From: Gossypium raimondii
Lineage: Eukaryota; Streptophyta; Magnoliopsida; Malvales; Malvaceae
Length of the DNA stretch: 64,000 nt
Direction of reading: 5' to 3'
NCBI RefSeq assembly: GCF_025698545.1
Contig: NC_068567.1
Location: 744,001-808,000 of the forward strand
Position numbers and translations under genes: made by a program. The notes beneath the pieces are model-generated. The model did not search any database. It saw nothing but the letters and a program-made list of their open reading frames with translations, and was not told where the DNA came from. Shown here piece after piece: positions 34,988-51,420 of this stretch; the first letter of the stretch is position 1, and every line of letters starts with the position of its first letter.

Positions 34988-36530
34988 ATGGCGATGTGTG
35001 TGGAAGACAGGATAAGTAGTTTTCCGGATCATATTCTTTTTCATATTTTGTCTTTCCTTCCCATTAAAGATGCAGTTCGAACCTCTATTATTTCTACCAA
35101 GTGGAGATACCTCTTTGCTTCAATTTCCACCATTAAATTTGATGGTTCTTTAATGAGTGGTTTGACTGACAGAAATGTTGACAGCTTCAAGAACTTTGTT
35201 GATAGGTTATTGAAATTCCCCGATCAGGTAAGTTTAGATTGCTTTAGGCTAAATGATAATGTTTCATGGAATGATAAAGAGCATGATTTTGATGTTTCTG
35301 GCTGGATATGTGCTGCATTGTGCCGTGGTGTTAAGGAAATTGATTTGGACTTAAAGAATCTTGGGGATACTTTACCAGCTCTTTTATTCACTTGCCACTC
35401 ACTGGTGACACTGAAATTGGATGCAGTAGATTCTGAGATTAAGGTCCCATCTGACGTTTGTTTAGGGAATCTGAAGACTTTGCAGCTTAGAAACTCGGTA
35501 CTTTTCGGTGATTCCATTCATAGGTTAATTTCCAATTGCCATGTCTTAGAAGATTTGGCTTTTATTGAATGTGGTTTTGATAATATAAGTGAGGTCAATA
35601 TCCAGAGTCCTTCGCTTAAGAGATTGGTTTTAGAGTTTGATGTGACAGAAGGCAGATATTTCAATTATGTGGTGGTGATTAATGCTCCCATTCTTGTTTA
35701 TTTTCAATATCATGCCGCAGTAGCTGCAAGTTATACTTTGAGTACCATGAAGTCCCTAGAAAAAGCCGATATTAGCATCTATCAGTTTGATTCCATTAAT
35801 AGTGAAACAAGTGCAACTCATCTTATTCAAGGAATTTGCAATGTGCGGTCTCTAAGTTTAACCACTGATGCAGCGGTTAGTAAACTTAGTATTCATGTGT
35901 GATTTTCCTTCTAACATTATACAATTTAACATTATATAATAGCTCCAAGTTTTTGTCTGTGCAGATTTTCCTAACTAGTGGACTTCCTATATTTCACAAC
36001 CTTATTGAATTCAAATATCTTGGTGTTGGTTTTAATGGGAGAGAAACTTGGCTTGTGGAGTTTCTACATTGTGTGCCTAATCTAAAGACACTTACCCTCA
36101 ATTTTCCGGTATGAAATCTTTGTCTAAGTACGTGTATTCGGTGCAACTGATTGTTTTAGTGTCAGTTACATCCACAATTACAATAAACTTAAAAAAAATC
36201 GAAAGCATGTTCGAGATCACCTAAATTCATGGTACAAACCAAATAACTTTTCTTCTTTTTTCATGAGTTTAGGATGATGCGGGAACCCGATGGAAGGCTT
36301 TACGTATGAAAGTTCCTTCTTGTTTGTCATTTCACCTCAAGGAGATTGAAATTTCATACTTTGACCCACGTATGATTGAAATGGTTAGTTATTTCTTGGA
36401 TAATGCAATGGTTCTGGAAAAGCTCAAAATAAGTACGGCTGCCCTGACTTGGAGTCAGAAATGGGGAGCCCAAATCAAATTATTGCAGTTACTAAAGCGT
36501 TCAAAGAAATCACTAATTGTGATTTTGTAG
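34988..36530 (+). CDS. F-box/LRR/FBD protein, gene 8 (intact, 436 aa)
   Basis: Exons 34,988-35,896, 35,965-36,108 and 36,273-36,530 give 436 aa in phase 0. The F-box reads EDRISSFPDHI, ILSFLPIKDAVR, with TKWRYLF. LRR region includes LISNCHVLEDLAFIEC and NAPILVYFQYHA. The FBD-type end reads SCLSFHLKEIEISYF, NAMVLEKLKIS, SKKSLIVIL. In-frame TAG 15 bases before ATG; tatataaa near 34,711. The last exon is more diverged than in gene 7 (TAALTWSQKWGAQIK), as expected for a substrate-binding end under change. SCF receptor by family; target unknown. Confidence 0.87.
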
Positions 36531-36789
36531 TCATGTTTTATATTATGGTTAGAACTTATCAGTGTCTGGTTTGGTTTTGTATAGATGTCTTGTTTGTGAC
36601 ATATATTTCACTAATGGCCATATAGTATATCTGATGGTTGGTTTATATGCATGTGTGTATGTATATTTATGTAGCTTTTGAAATTGATATCTTAACCATT
36701 GAGGAACCGGATAGTTAACTTTGTTTTTCATGTCAGTGCATTGAGTATTGAATATCTTAACATTGTATAATAGTTTCAAGCTTTTGTAT

Positions 36790-37110
36790 ACAACTTCTCC
36801 AAACGAGTCTCGATCCAGTGATTGCATGTCATAACCTTGTTGAATTGTAATTTCATAATAAGGGTGCTGATTGGAGAGGAACTTGGCTTGTGGAGTTTCT
36901 ACATTGCGATCTGGTATGAAGTCTTGTTTAAGTATTTGTATTCGTTGCAATTTACATTCACAAAAAAAGAAAAAATAAAAGAAATCGAAAATATGTTCAC
37001 AAACCAGATAACATTTCTCTTCTTGTTTTCCATCGAGTTTAGGCTGTCACGAAAACCAGATTACTTGCCTCTGCATGTCAAGTTCTGTGGTCATCTGTAA
37101 GTGTCCTAAT
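36790..37110 (+). pseudogene. Relic F-box exon 2 and exon 3 start
   Basis: About 36,790-36,912 is a decayed exon 2 (aacttggcttgtggagtttctacattg, then ctggtatgaagtc). It is followed by a shortened intron 2 and an exon 3 start (catcgagtttaggctgtc near 37,029-37,046). No frame is kept. It is a further plus-strand F-box copy without its first exon. Confidence 0.65.
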
Positions 37111-37379
37111 TTGATCTCCATTCCAATATATGGCATATCAGAAAATCTATTGTTCAAAAGCCATATTCTTTTCCAAAAGTACATTAACTGAATGTTTCTT
37201 TTCGAATCATTTCTTACCCGCATGTGATTTTATGATAAACAAAGTGAAACATCACTGCATGCGATTTCCATTTATGCATGGTTTAACAAATGTTCCGATT
37301 TCTGGAACTACTTGTTCCAGTGACTAACCAATTTGGTCTGTGCTGAGACTCGGCATAGGGTGTCATCCATGTCGTAATA

Positions 37380-37870
37380 AACTGATCAACCTGTGAAACA
37401 CAAGCATTGGTGGTGTGAATTCTATAGTCAAATCAAGGGTGGTGATGTCCCATTGTCTTGAAACATCAGTTCATCACAGAGAGGCTTAATTCCAGTATTA
37501 TAACAGGCTAAATCCCAAAGTTCTCAAACCTTATCTTTAATGGCCTGTCTTGAACCAAAGTAAGAATGAAAGTACAAATCTCCATAGCTTGATGTTCCTT
37601 TCACAGCTTCTTGTGTAATGTATATCATTTCAAGCATACGTGTATCTCCTTGAATTGAGATGATAAACAAGAAGAAACTTCTCATGGTAAAGCCTTCAAT
37701 CGAGTTTTCCTAACAGCCTACACTCATGAGAAAAAACAAGAGAAATGTTATCTGATTTGTAACTTGGATTTAGGTGATATCTAACATGGTTTTCTTTTCT
37801 TTTTAAGTTTATTGTAATTGTAAATGCAACTGGCACTAAAACAATCAATTGCTTGCAACGAATACGAGTA
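37380..37870 (-). pseudogene. Third antisense F-box 3' end relic
   Basis: Matches 28,740-29,270 and 34,020-34,510 in order and orientation, including the exon 3 start near 37,715-37,725. No F-box gene follows on the plus strand; the cluster ends here. A short shared block (37,300-37,420) also matches 33,888-34,020, next to the CNL fragment. Confidence 0.65.
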
Positions 37871-39384
37871 CTTAAACAAAACTTAATACTAGACCGACGA
37901 TAAGTGTCTTTAGATTAGACACATTATAATCTTGTTCATTTCTTTTGGAGCGGCTTATGTCACGGGCCAATGTGCAAAGTTTGTGATTATTGCATAAAAT
38001 GCGTCTTATGGAGGTCAATCTGTTGGATAGGGTTTAAAATTGTTACAATTTAGCCATTTGTAGATATACTACGGCCCTCTCAAAAATATAAGTAGGTCAC
38101 CCAAGATTTAAGATTTTTGTAATTTTCACTTTTGTGAATATACTATAGCCCTCTAAAAATATAAGTAGGCCCCATTTAAAATTATTCTTGATAAAATAAA
38201 AGGAAAATCTTCTTAAATAAGTTAAATTATTCATGATAACTTTTAAATAATATTTTGTTAAATAATAATTTAATATTTATTTAATGTTGTACTTAAAATA
38301 ATATTATGTTATAAGTAATATGATAATAATATATATAAAGAAAAAAAAGATGAATATATTTTATCATCTTTTTCTTCATATTCGTGCCTATTTCCCCATC
38401 GTTTTCTTCCAAAATTTAAGTATAAGCTATGTTTTTCTTCAAATTTTCATAGATTTTGAATATTTAAACCTTGTTATATATATATATATATATGTACCAA
38501 TAGTTTTTATTTTATTTTATCAAGTGTATTAAAAGTTGCCATTAAAGGATATTGATAGAAGGTTATAGAATTAAGTGAAATATGTATGTTTTAGATAAAA
38601 ATAATTAAGAGACGATTTCTAACTTGTTAGAAGTGTAAAAACGAAACAAAAATAGCTAGATGATGTTATAGTAAGTTTCGGCCAAAGTAAAGGGGAGAAA
38701 GAAAACCTTAGCTACTTTGTTGTTTAAAATTATATCAAATGATATCTTGTGAAACAATGAATATTCTGGTGAAAAGGAAATAAAAAATGGTTAACTGAGT
38801 CGAAAATTATATGAATTTCGAATCAAGAAACTTAAGATGTCAACTTGATAAACCATGTATATTCAAGCTTGTCATCGATGAGTTAATTACTATATCTAAC
38901 TATATTAGTTTTATTTTTATGAATTTTGAATGATTTAATTAGTATTTAAAAGATTATGTTTGAATTGAAAACTATGGTTTCAATTATAAAACTAGTAAAT
39001 TCTTGATTTTAATTTTAATTTGAATTTGAATATTATGATTTGAATGATTCAAGCTTTGCCCTGTAGCTGATCTTTGAAAAATGAAATTAATAGCCTAATG
39101 ATTTAAACAAAAATTTTATAACTTAAATGACAACTTTTGAATAAATTAGGGATCATTTTGTAATTTTTTAAAATTAAATGACTAGATATTAATTTATTAA
39201 TAACTTAATGCCCTTGGTGTAATTTACCTAAAAGAAACTAAAAAGGGAAAATAAACAGCAAAACAAATGTACGGGACAGCAAAATATCCCCCACCAAAAA
39301 TAAGAACAGATCCATTGACCAATAAAATACCCTAAGCCATCCACCTGCTCCCAATTTGTTTCTTTTTTTCATTTTCACCTAATA
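37871..39384. other. AT-rich spacer between the F-box cluster and MPK6
   Basis: No gene is seen. It contains a two-unit repeat (ctctcaaaaatataagtagg near 38,082 and ctctaaaaatataagtagg near 38,150), a (ta)n run near 38,475-38,493 and a MITE-like stretch near 39,110-39,235. The MPK6 promoter and leader should lie in the last few hundred bases, but no certain TATA box can be chosen. Confidence 0.5.
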
Positions 39385-43292
<3,908 letters not shown>

Positions 43293-44322
43293 TGATTTAC
43301 ATGCCATCTATTCGTCGATCGGTGTGGTTTAAAAATGCTTTATGATTGGCTCCTTCCTGTATATATGTTCCATCCATGACGGGATGAAATCTTGAATGGA
43401 AGATGACTTTAATTATTGGCAGAATGCGGGAAACTAAAACAGTTCTGTTGGTGTTTGTAATGGCTCTCTTGATTTCTTTTGTTGTTTAATCCGAGCGCTG
43501 GATATGTATTTAACATGAATATATTTAATTCTTTTAAAGGCTTTTTGTTTACTTGAAGGATCTTTGAAAAATTATACCTTTTACCCTTGTCGAATTAATA
43601 ATTTAATTTAATTATTTTCAATATAAAATTTGTATCTTTGACCTTTTTCCTTTAAAATTAGAGCTGATGTAAAGGTAAAGGTTTTCTATTTGCTCTATGG
43701 ACGTTTGAATCCGAGTAGGTTTTATGGTTGAACATTTGGATCAAATTAGAAAAATAAATGTAAGTTACATTTAAACACATTAAACCATTAGTAAGTGTAT
43801 ATTTTATCATTCAACTTTACAAAGTTACAAAATGGTCATTAAGTTATTCGAAAGTATTCATTTAAGTCATTGAACTATTTAAAATTTTTTATTTGAATTA
43901 CTAGGTTAAGTTTTTTTTTTTCTTAGAAGTCCGATTAGTAAGCTTGAAATGACAACGATCGATACGGTGGATCAGTACCCATTAACGAGTAGAAGAATGT
44001 ACCTTAGATTCAAGTTGAAATAATGATCAATGTCAGAGATTAGAGAGAAAGTTATTTGGATTTTGTTTGTAGATTTGTGATATTCAAAATTATTTCATAA
44101 AAAACAAAATTTAGTTCTAAAAGAGAAGGGAAGGAAAACATTTGATTGGTGCAAGCAGTGTAAACAGAGAATGCCATAGTGACTTAAATAAAAACTTTTA
44201 AATTTTTTTCAAATAGTTCAACGACCATTTTGTAACTTTCTGAAAGTTAAAGTGACCAAAATATAAATTTATTAATAGTTTTAGTGACTTTGGATGTTGT
44301 TTACCCAAAAATAAAAGCCCCA
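43293..44322. other. MPK6 3' flank and repeat-bearing spacer
   Basis: The first ~300 bases are probably the MPK6 3' untranslated region. Beyond that lies AT-rich sequence with MITE-like stretches (about 43,780-43,920 and 44,165-44,310). No gene is seen. Confidence 0.5.
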
Positions 44323-45509
<1,187 letters not shown>

Positions 45510-46145
45510 TAAGTAGGCTCACATGGGTAGGGGTGTGCAAAATTCGGATAAAATTGAAAAAATTTAGTTAACCGAACCCGAAAAATTCGGTTAACTGACC
45601 GAATTTAGTTAATCGAATTTTTTCTATCGGAAGTTAGTTAATTATTTTTTATTTTTTCGGTTAACGGTTAATTCAGTTCGAAACCAGTTAATTAACCGAA
45701 ATTTTTCGGTTTAACCGAAAAAATTAATAAATAAAATTATAATATATAACTATTCACCTAAACCCAATTCAATTTCAAATATCCAACCCAACCCAATTAC
45801 CAATACAACTCAATCATAAAAATTACAAATAATTTAATAAATAAAAATAAAATTTTAAATTTAAAACTAAAACTAAACTCTCTGCCAAAATCCCTAATTG
45901 AAAACTCCCAAAATCTCTGCCAAGCCAGCCACCTTTCGTCCGGCACTCCGGCGTCTACCAGGTTACCATCCTCACCGGCAAGTTGAGGTAGGCTTTTACT
46001 AGCTCAAGAGTACTTTCCCCAACTAAAGCCTCCATTTCTGCAAATTCTGTTTTAAGAATGAAACTAGAGAAACAATCTCCACATTATAAGCTAAGCAAAG
46101 GCTAAGGTTAGAGTCAAATTCCTCCTTCCCTTCCCTGTCGCCTTT

Positions 46146-46357
46146 AGCTAAATTTCTTGCTTCGCTATACAGCTAAACATTATCGGCGAGTAGAAACTGA
46201 TTTTTCTTCCTTTTGTTTGGCCATACAGCTATACAGCTATACTTAAGCTTAAGTAGAAACTGATTTTTCTTCGTTTTGTTTTTTTGGGGTTTAATTTGGT
46301 TTTTGGGATTCCTTTTTCTTTCCATTGATGGTATGAGCAGGGTTTGCGAGTTCTGTA

Positions 46358-46390
<33 letters not shown>

Positions 46391-47679
46391 GAAATGGTGA
46401 GAGGTAGGACCAAGTAAGTTTCTGTACCATAAATCCCACTAGTAGTTAAATATATATATATAATTTGGGAACTCAAGTTAATCTTCTTATTCTCTTAATC
46501 TTAATGTCTATTTTTTTTTTTTTGATAATGTTGGCTGAATCTTCCTTACTTTTATTTTTTAAAGATCTCTCATGAACTGATACATAGAATCCATTGTAAT
46601 TGCAACTATGCTCTATTTCTTCTACACACAATTGGATCGAAGTAGCTTTCCCTTTCCATAACATAGGTAGAGTAGAAACAGGATGCAACTTGGAAGACAG
46701 AGAAAAGTCCATTTAGGCCCTTCTTTTACAGTTCAACTTGAATCCTTATCGCAAAAGGCCAAGTACCTTTCCCTTTCCATAACTATAGAATCCAAACAAC
46801 TAGCACCAAAAGGTAGAAAGTTTATCTTAAAGTTTCTTTCCTTTTATTCTTCTTCTTTCTTTTTGTTTCCTCTAATCCTTTATTTTTTTCCCTTTTAAAG
46901 AATTCAGTAATATTTAGCAATTGTGTGTGTTTTCCCTGTCATATTTGTGTTTAATATAGATTCTATATATATTCTTTTTGTGTTTGTGTTAACCGTTGAT
47001 TTATGTCTACTACAACAAAATATCATGTATAATGTGTTAGGAGACTAGAGCTTAGACCATTAAAAAAAAAGACATGGAGATATCTTGATTTGCTTTTTTT
47101 CCCTGAAAAATTTGGGTTCTATTTGAGCCATGAACTGGTTAATACTCTTGGCCTTCTCTGTTCTTTCTGTCTCTTTGCCTTTTTCATATCAAGTAAATCT
47201 TGCAGTTCTTTTCCCCATCCCTGTTTTGCTATTCCTTTTTTTGGTCTAGATTGCAAATTAAGACTTGTTGCATTCCAGGTCTTAAAAGCTAATAGTATCA
47301 ATCAATTAAGCTAAACTCAACTTCTTTGTTTACTTTTTTTTTTCCTTTTAGCAAAGAAAATTGTAGTCCGGAAATCAAGATTCGAATCCAAATTTATAAA
47401 ATTTTAACTTTTAGGATATGAACTAATTAAATTAAAGCTCGAACTCGATTTTTTATTATGTATATATATTTTAGTGCAAAGGAGATAATGGTCTTGTTTA
47501 TAGATTTTGAAATTTAACCTAAAACTCATTAAACATCATTACCTTGATTAAAAGCAGCGGTATGAATGAAGTAAATTCAAGATTATCTGAATTCATTTTG
47601 GGTCACATATCAGATGGAAACTTTGGTTAGATAATACAAAAGGAAGCTAAATTTCTTGCTTCGCTATACAGCTAAACAT
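46146..47679 (+). repeat. 35-bp direct repeat inside the hAT element
   Basis: An identical 35-base segment (agctaaatttcttgcttcg...) occurs at 46,146-46,180 and 47,645-47,679, 1.5 kb apart, both upstream of the transposase start. Sequence on either side differs. It also resembles the pieces at 46,221-46,247 (acagctatacttaagc). Origin unknown. Confidence 0.8.
46356..46391. repeat. (TA)n microsatellite in the hAT element
   Basis: Alternating ta with one interruption (tatacatata). A related ta run lies near 46,449-46,462. Confidence 0.85.
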
Positions 47680-47836
47680 AATTTATCGCTGCTTTACATA
47701 AAAAACCTAAAATTGTGGCGGTTCAAAAGATTATATTAATCTCTCACATTTTTAACATAATCCAACTCAACTATGTTTTTTGTAAAACTCAACATCAAAA
47801 TATGTTTAATATTTATATACTTTTTTTTCTTGCAGA

Positions 47837-50088
47837 ATGTCAACCGAACCAACATCTATTAAGGGTAGTGTTACACCTCCTACTTCGATAGATTCTGAAA
47901 ATTCGGGAGTTGGAGCTTCAAGCCAAACAAAGGGGACTACCGGGAAAAGAAAAGCCACTCCTCAAAGGTCAGAAGTTTGGTCTCACTTCACTAAGATTAT
48001 TAATAGTGAAGGTGCAAGTAAGGCTAAATGTAATTATTGTCAAAAGGAATTTTGTTGTGATATGAAAAAAAATGGTACAGGGTCATTGAAATATCATATT
48101 GGTTCATGTAAGAAAAATCCTAGTAATGTTCAAGGACAACTAGTTTTACCTAGAAAGAGAGTTGAAGGGGGGGGAAGGAAATTTTTCAACTTGGAGATTT
48201 GATCAAGAAACATGTAGGAAAGGATTAGCACAAATGATTGTGATTGATGAATTACCTTTTAAGTTTGTTGAAAGTGAAGGTTTTAAGAAATTTATGTTTG
48301 TGGCATGTTCTAGGTTTCATATTCCTTCACGAACTACTATGATTAGGGATGTTTATCAATTGTATTTAGATGAAAGGGTCAAGATAAAACAACTTTTGAG
48401 AAGTTCTTGTTCTAGAGTTTGCTTAACTACTGACACATGGACTTCTTTGCAAAGAGTTAATTATTTGTGTATCACTGCTCACTTTATTGATAACGATTGG
48501 AAATTGAATAAAAAGATTTTAAACTTTTGTCCAATTTCTAGTCATAAGGGTGAGTACATTGGGATGGTAATTGAGAAATGCTTGTTGAATTGGGGGGATT
48601 GATAAGTTGTTTACTGTTACTGTTGATAATGCAAATTCAAATGATGTTGCTATTGGTTATTTGAGAAAGAAATTTAACCCTCGAGGGGGTTTAGTTCAAA
48701 ATGGTAAATATCTTCGTATGAGATGTATGGCACACATTGTGAATTTGATTGTTGTTGAAGGCTTAAAGGAAATGAATAAATCTGTTGAACGTGTTAGGGG
48801 GGCTGTTAGATATGTGAGACAATCTCCAGCTAGATTACAAAAGTTTAAGGAGTGTGTTGTGGTGGAAAAGATAGAGTGCAAGAAGACGTTGTGTCTTGAT
48901 GTTTGTACTAGGTGGAACTCGACTTATTTAATGTTAGACACTGCTCAGAACTTTGAGAGAGCTTTTGAGAGATTTGAGGAGCAAGATACAAACTTTAGGG
49001 CTGAACTTGAAAGGGGAGAGGGTTGGCCTAGTCTGGATGATTGGAATAATGTTATAAACTTGAGGGATTTCTTGGAACACTTTTATGAATTCACTTTGCG
49101 TATTTCTGGCACTTCATATGTCACGTCCAATAATTTTTTGGATGAGCTTTCTGAAATTGATATTCTTTTACGAGATGCTCAGTTAAATAGTAATGTTGCT
49201 TTCAATGTTATGGCCATCAAGATGAAAGAGAAGTATGATAAGTATTGGGGTGGTATTGATAAGATAAATTTGCTTATGTTTGTTGCTTGTGTTTTAGATC
49301 CTAGGCAAAAACTAAAGTACCTTGAATTTGTACTTAGTGAAATGTCTAGTTCTGAAAAAGCTTGTGAAATGATGCAAAAATTGAAGGAATCTTTGTATGA
49401 ATTGTTTGATGAGTATAAGCCTCCACTTCATAGTACTTGTAGCCAATCGAGTGTGCCAACACATGTTTCTCTCGGTGAATCACAACAAAAAATGAAAAGG
49501 CGAATACAAGCTTTGTATAAAAAGCGTGAGTTGGAAATTTGTGGTGAGGATAAAACATCTGAGTTGGATAAATATCTAGCTGAGGCTAATGAGGGATTTG
49601 TTGAAGATTTTGATATTTTGTTGTGGTGGAAAGTGAACAGCCCTAGATTTCCCACTCTTTCAAAAATGGCCAGAGATTTGTTAGCTATACCGGTTTCTAC
49701 GGTTGCTTCAGAGTTTGCATTTAGCACCGGGGGACGTGTGCTTGATCAATATAGGAGTTCTTTAACTCCTAAAATTGTACAAGCCCTTGTGTGTACTCAA
49801 GATTGGATTCGAAAATCATCATCACAAGAAGACATCAAAAAGATTGAAGAACGAATTCAAGAGCTTGACAAGATTGAAAATGATATATTTATTTGTTTTA
49901 TTTTAATAGTTTCAATTTTTTACCATATCACTACTACTTATTTAATTAATTTAATGTTTAGACTTTTCTTAGAATGCATCAGAACCTACCCTAAATTCAT
50001 GAGCTTTTGTGAGTTGAAAGATGTGCTTACTATCTTATTCTTGTTAACTTATAATCTATTCGTTTGTTTAAATTATTTGATTTTTTAA
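47837..50088 (+). pseudogene. hAT transposase (BED zinc finger, hAT dimerisation), two frame breaks
   Basis: A splice acceptor (cttgcag) lies just before ATG 47,837, so a 5' non-coding exon is likely. First part (47,837-48,202): BED zinc finger at about residues 46-95 with W48, C65, C68, H87 and C91. The catalytic RNase H-like region follows (FDQETCRKGLAQMIVIDELP; TTDTWTSLQRVNY; TVDNANSND). At the C-terminus is the hAT dimerisation domain (DILLWWKVNSPRFPTLSKMA, VSTVASEFAFSTGGRVLD). The frame changes twice, each in a G run (8 G at 48,167-48,174; 6 G at 48,592-48,597); the rest is open. The real C-terminus is probably near DKIEND (about 49,880), since the frame beyond is hydrophobic and unlike the family. 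A nearly intact element, or one broken only by sequence errors. Confidence 0.87.
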
Positions 50089-50608
50089 ATGCGTATATTT
50101 CTATTATATGCTAAATTTTACACGTTTTTTTTGTGTAGGTTTAATGCAATTGGAAATCTTTTGGAGAGAAGAAATGGATACAAATGGAGAATATTAAAGA
50201 CTTGCATTTCAATTATGTGTTAATTTCAAGACTTATGTAATATTTTTAATTATGTAGTTATTCAAAGACTTATGTAATGTTTTTAATTATGTAGTGATTC
50301 AATTTGGTTAATTCAGTTAATTTGGTTAATTTGAGTAATTCGTTAATTACATTAATTCGATTAATTCGGTTAATTCGGGTAATTAGTGTAATTTGATTAA
50401 TTCAGTTAATTTTTAACCAAAAATAAAAAAACATATAATTTTCAGTTAATTCGGTTAATCGACAGAATTAACTAAAAAAATTTCGGTTCGGTTAATTTTT
50501 TAAAAATTTTCAATTCAATTAACGGTTAAAAATCTTGAAAGGTCGGTTAATTCAGTTAATGTTATTTCGGGTCGGTTAACCGGTCGTTTAACCTACTGAA
50601 CAACCCTA

Positions 50609-51347
50609 GACGAGTATTTTGGAGAAAAGAAAATAGACGTAATTTCAAATTTAACCCTTCATGTTTGTAACTTTTGTCAATTTAACCCTTATTTTTTAAA
50701 TTTAAATTTGATTATCAACCTTTTAAAAGAGTCATCATATAAAAATAACAAATATAATAAAAGCTTAATAAGATAAATGTTCAAAAAAAAATACTAAGCG
50801 CTTCGATGGGCCCATATTACCCTTCACTTCACATTTTCGAGGTTTTCTTTCGGGTTTATATGAAAGATTTTTCAAAAATTTTATAAGGACAAGATTAATT
50901 TAATCTATTTATTATTGAATGGATCAATTTAGCCTCTATACTATTTTAAAAATAGAATAAGTTCAAATTGTAACAAAGTTAACATTTACTATATGAAAAA
51001 TATCTTCAAAATCTTTTTTTTTCAATTACAGTTCAATTCTAAACAAAACATTTCATCTATAGAACCATAAAAACTTCAAAATATTAATGATGTTAAACAA
51101 TAAATATTAACTCTATTCTAATTTAACATTATTTGATTTTTTAATAATTCAGGGACTAAATTGATTCATTTAATAATCGAGAGACTAATTTCATCAAATC
51201 CTATAATTGAGACACCTCTTAATTATACAATTACCTTTTATTAATAACAAAGGGATAATATCCAATCCTATACTTCTCAATATTTAAACATTTAACGACA
51301 AACGTCAACCATAAGACAATATAAACTTGGACTTACGAATACTCAAT
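50609..51347. other. AT-rich spacer after the hAT element
   Basis: No gene and no clear repeat ends are seen. The sequence does not continue the MPK6 pseudogene. Confidence 0.4.
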
Positions 51348-51397
51348 ACACATACATACATACATACATACATACATACATACATACATACATACCA
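51348..51397. repeat. (CATA)n microsatellite
   Basis: About twelve tetranucleotide units (acat/cata phase) without interruption, just downstream of the small minus-strand gene's stop codon, so possibly in its 3' untranslated region. Confidence 0.95.
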
Positions 51398-51420
51398 TTA
51401 AGTCTTCAGACAGGACCTCA

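Larger units (their letters stand above)
45528..50608 (+). mobile_element. hAT family DNA transposon (5.1 kb)
   Basis: The ends are short inverted repeats, taggggtgtgca at the left and (reversed) tagggttgttca at the right, as in Ac/Tag-type hAT elements. Both subterminal regions (45,550-45,730 and 50,290-50,590) are crowded with ggttaattcggttaa-type motifs on both strands, the usual sites for transposase binding. It encodes a BED-finger transposase at 47,837-50,088. The bases next to the ends (cacatggg and gacgagta) do not form an 8-base target duplication. Sequence to the right also does not continue the MPK6 copy, so one flank has been rearranged or deleted. Confidence 0.85.

Noticed and set aside
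46173-46476. Minus-strand open frames in the hAT leader
   Set aside because: They run through the (TA)n repeat and encode Tyr/Ile repeats; no sign of a real gene.
51348-51397. Possible CRISPR-like regular repeat
   Set aside because: It is a simple tetranucleotide microsatellite in a plant genome.
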